A stretch of DNA of 7,539 nucleotides from DATAFT01 sp035544635 (GTDB lineage: Bacteria; Acidobacteriota; Thermoanaerobaculia; Multivoradales; Multivoraceae), in assembly GCA_035544635.1 (NCBI GenBank), contig DATKDQ010000416.1:1-7539 (forward strand), in the 5' to 3' direction. Of this stretch, positions 5,917-7,539 are shown piece by piece. Every line of letters begins with the position of its first letter. The stretch's first letter is position 1. The translations under genes were made by a program, and so were the position numbers. The notes below the pieces were generated by a model that was not told where the DNA came from, searched no databases, and worked only from the letters and a program-made list of their open reading frames with translations.

Positions 5917-5938
5917 AGGGGTGGCCGGAGCCACCCCT
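5917..5938 (-). promoter_or_regulatory. Hairpin with UNCG tetraloop in the comEA leader
   Basis: A perfect nine-pair stem (AGGGGTGGC with GCCACCCCT) encloses TCCG when read on the minus strand, giving the exceptionally stable C(UCCG)G cap in RNA. It lies 38 bases upstream of the comEA-like ATG and would be in its 5' untranslated region if transcription starts further upstream. It could stabilise the mRNA, attenuate transcription or end an antisense transcript. No T tract follows. Confidence 0.5.
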
Positions 5939-6267
5939 GTCCTACCGTCGGCCTGGGTTCCGTTTCCGACTCCCGATCGACACCTCCTCTCTCCCTTGGT
6001 TTCGCTTGCATGCCCGGGGAAGCTCAAGGTTCGTGCCAGACCGCGGCAAACAGCGCAAGTGGCTGAAAGAGAGAGAGTTGGAGTGCTCGCTCGAAAAGAC
6101 TCGCCGAGGCGCTCGCGGAAAACGGTCTTGTGCTGGCCCGCGCCTCGCCGTGCCCAGCCGTCGCGGCGGTCGCGATCCGCGCGGCGGCAAGGGAATTTGC
6201 GCCGCGCAAGAGCGCTTGCGCGCGAGGGAGCCTCTCGGAGGTTCTCGCAGGCTCGGCCGGCGTTCGG
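5939..6267. other. Non-coding stretch between comEA-like gene and lepB
   Basis: About 330 bases with no convincing gene on either strand; the open frames here give Arg/Ser-rich translations with no family resemblance and no proper ribosome site. It holds a GA-rich run at about 6067-6079, a hairpin at 6203-6222 (CGCGCAAG pairing with CTTGCGCG around AGCG) and the sequence ACCTCCT at 5982-5988. It presumably carries the comEA promoter, which I could not place. No tRNA or recognisable small RNA is seen. Confidence 0.5.
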
Positions 6268-6296
6268 TTGCCGCGGCGGCGAGCGGTCGCTAGACT
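6268..6296 (+). promoter_or_regulatory. Sigma-70-type promoter candidate for lepB
   Basis: TTGCCG (6268-6273) and TAGACT (6291-6296) are separated by exactly 17 bases; each matches consensus at four of six positions. Transcription would start near 6303, giving a leader of about 40 bases to the ATG at 6342. The position directly upstream of the signal peptidase pair makes it the likely promoter for both. Confidence 0.5.
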
Positions 6297-6341
6297 GCGG
6301 CGTCACCGCGGCGAGCCGTGCGCGGTCCGATCACCCTTCCG

Positions 6342-7046
6342 ATGGCCACCCCGACCCGATCCGTCTTCCGCGAGTACTTCGAGGCGCTGATCGTCGCCGG
6401 TCTCTTCCTCGGCTTCACCAACACCTTCGCGGTGAAGACGTTCTACATCCCGAGCGGATCGATGGAGGACAGTCTGCTGATCGGAGATCATCTGTTCGTC
6501 AACCGGTTCATCTATGGCGCGACGCCGTCGAGGATCGGCGATCTCCTGCTGCCGACCCGTGAGGTGCGCCGTGGCGACGTCGTCATCTTCCGCTCGCCCG
6601 AGACGCCGCGCGTGGACCTCGTCAAACGATGCGTGGGCCTCCCCGGCGACCGCATCGAGGTCGTGGACAAGGACCTCTACGTGAACGGTGCGAAGGTGGA
6701 TGACGCCCAGTACACGAGCCATCGTGACCCGCGCGTGTACCCGCGCCGATCGCGGCTCACCAGCCAGACGATTCCCCGTGACAACTACGGCCCGCTCACC
6801 GTTCCCGAGGACAGCTACTTCTGCATGGGCGACAACCGCGACCACTCCCACGACTCGCGCTTCTGGGGCACGGTTCCGGGGCGCTACGTCAAGGGGCGCG
6901 CGTTCCTCATCTACTGGTCCTATGGCGGCGAAACCTCCGATGGCACCTGGCACGGGTGGGGACACCGTTTGCGCCACCTCGGAAACACGATGCTCGGCTT
7001 CGTCACCAAGACCCGCTGGAACCGCACCCTCCATCTCGTCCGCTAG
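6342..7046 (+). CDS. lepB: Type I signal peptidase
   Basis: This inner-membrane serine protease removes signal peptides from exported proteins, with its catalytic domain outside the membrane. From ATG 6342 it has 234 residues: one N-terminal membrane segment (about 14-32), then the family boxes in order: YIPSGSMEDSLLIGDH with nucleophile Ser40, RGDVVIF (78-84), DLVKRCVGLPGDRI with the general base Lys95, and MGDNRDHSHDSRFWG (162-176). An in-frame GTG at 6318 would add eight residues. I prefer the ATG because its start resembles homologues (VREY.EA), though neither has a good ribosome site. The extra segment between Lys95 and the GDNRD box (about 110-158) is normal for Gram-negative enzymes of this size. 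A promoter candidate lies 46 bases upstream, and a second signal peptidase gene follows closely. Confidence 0.95.
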   Translation: MATPTRSVFREYFEALIVAGLFLGFTNTFAVKTFYIPSGSMEDSLLIGDHLFVNRFIYGATPSRIGDLLLPTREVRRGDVVIFRSPETPRVDLVKRCVGLPGDRIEVVDKDLYVNGAKVDDAQYTSHRDPRVYPRRSRLTSQTIPRDNYGPLTVPEDSYFCMGDNRDHSHDSRFWGTVPGRYVKGRAFLIYWSYGGETSDGTWHGWGHRLRHLGNTMLGFVTKTRWNRTLHLVR

Positions 7047-7069
7047 CTCGGCCGTCTCGAGCCCGGGCC

Positions 7070-7539
7070 TTGCGACCTCCCGACCCTCCCGACCTCCCCG
7101 GGCCAGAGCACCGCGAGCTCCGGCGGCGCCGGTCGGGGGGGCTCCGGATCTGGATCGACGCCCTGATCGTGGCCGCCATGGCGGCCACGCTCACGCGCAC
7201 CTATCTCGCGTCCGGCCTGCGGATCGAGAGCGCCTCGATGGAGCCGGCCCTCCTGGCCGGCGATCACGTGCTGGTCAATCGGTTCGTGTACGCCGCCGCC
7301 ACCGCTCCGGCGTGGATCCGGCCGCTCCTTCCGGTGCGTGCCGCGCGGCGCGGAGAGATCGTCGTGGTGCGCCTTCCAGGCGAGCCCCGAACCCTGCTCG
7401 TGAAGCGCTGCGTCGCGGTTCCCGGCGACCGCGTCGTGATCGCCCCCTCGCAGCGCCTCGAACCTCGGGTCGAGTCACACCAGGACCTTCCGATCGACGG
7501 CTACTTCGTGCTCGGAGACGGGCGAGAGCGCTCGTACGA
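7070..7539 (+). CDS. Second, divergent type I signal peptidase (3' end outside window)
   Basis: An open frame running off the window encodes a LepB paralogue: a basic N-terminus (RELRRRRSGG), one membrane segment (IDALIVAAMAATLTRTYLAS, about 29-48), RIESASMEPALLAGDHVLVNRFVY with Ser56 as the expected nucleophile, RRGEIVVVRLPG, LLVKRCVAVPGDRV with Lys112 as the general base, and FVLGDGRERSY at the window end. The dyad is present, but the usual PSGSM is ESASM, and GDNRD is GDGRE. The GD box follows the lysine after only about 36 residues, so the extra beta domain is much shorter than in its neighbour. The start is uncertain: I see no ATG or GTG upstream of the membrane segment after the lepB stop, and TTG 7070, 23 bases after that stop, is the best option, with no ribosome site. 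It is probably co-transcribed with lepB. Confidence 0.8.
   Translation, partial: MRPPDPPDLPGPEHRELRRRRSGGLRIWIDALIVAAMAATLTRTYLASGLRIESASMEPALLAGDHVLVNRFVYAAATAPAWIRPLLPVRAARRGEIVVVRLPGEPRTLLVKRCVAVPGDRVVIAPSQRLEPRVESHQDLPIDGYFVLGDGRERSY

Noticed and set aside
5970..5995. Sequence resembling the 3' end of 16S rRNA (ACCTCCT; AGGAGGT on the minus strand)
   Set aside because: No other rRNA sequence surrounds it, and on the minus strand no start codon stands at a usable distance.
5900..6562. Several overlapping frames between comEA and lepB
   Set aside because: No family resemblance, Arg-rich composition, and they overlap the lepB promoter or lepB itself in another frame.
1..7539. CRISPR arrays, tRNA or rRNA genes, insertion sequences, phage genes
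   Set aside because: No spaced repeat array, no cloverleaf or rRNA core sequence and no transposase or integrase-like frame was found on either strand.

Overview
The window comes from a GC-rich bacterial chromosome with dense gene packing and frequent GTG starts. Type I signal peptidases, a type IV-pilin-like pseudopilin, a ComEA-like protein and a TRAP transporter suggest a Gram-negative organism. A Myxococcota-, Desulfobacterota- or Binatota-like lineage would fit, but no phylogenetic marker in the window settles this.

Layout. (1) 3-431 (+): the 3' end of a fused TRAP transporter permease. (2) 432-731: a gene-poor convergent gap holding a short arylsulfatase remnant on the minus strand. 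(3) 730-2798 (-): a two-gene unit, mtnA (methylthioribose-1-phosphate isomerase, methionine salvage) followed by a secreted ankyrin-repeat protein; the two overlap by the four bases GTGA. (4) 2799-2960: a divergent promoter region with three G(T/C)GAGGCC direct repeats and a TACAAT -10 box. (5) 2961-4133 (+): a cystathionine gamma-synthase/lyase-type PLP enzyme, so sulfur amino-acid genes lie on both sides of the divergent region. (6) 4120-4320: a convergent intergenic region unusually rich in hairpins, including a perfect 14-bp inverted repeat. (7) 4317-5878 (-): comEA-like gene, FimT/GspH-type pseudopilin and cutA in transcription order; cutA has its own good promoter candidate. (8) 5879-6341: a 463-base non-coding region with a UNCG-capped hairpin in the comEA leader and a 17-bp-spaced promoter for the next gene. 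(9) 6342-7539 (+): two tandem type I signal peptidase genes, the second divergent in sequence and cut by the window end.

How the genes may work together. MtnA and the cystathionine enzyme both handle methionine/cysteine sulfur. The ComEA-like protein and the pseudopilin, whose C-terminal tail carries GRVR, could form part of a DNA-uptake (competence pilus) apparatus. The signal peptidase pair belongs to general protein export. Most of the window is housekeeping. I see no clear novel multi-gene system; the observations most worth following are the comEA/pseudopilin pair, the sulfatase fossil, the 14-bp inverted repeat and the divergent second signal peptidase.
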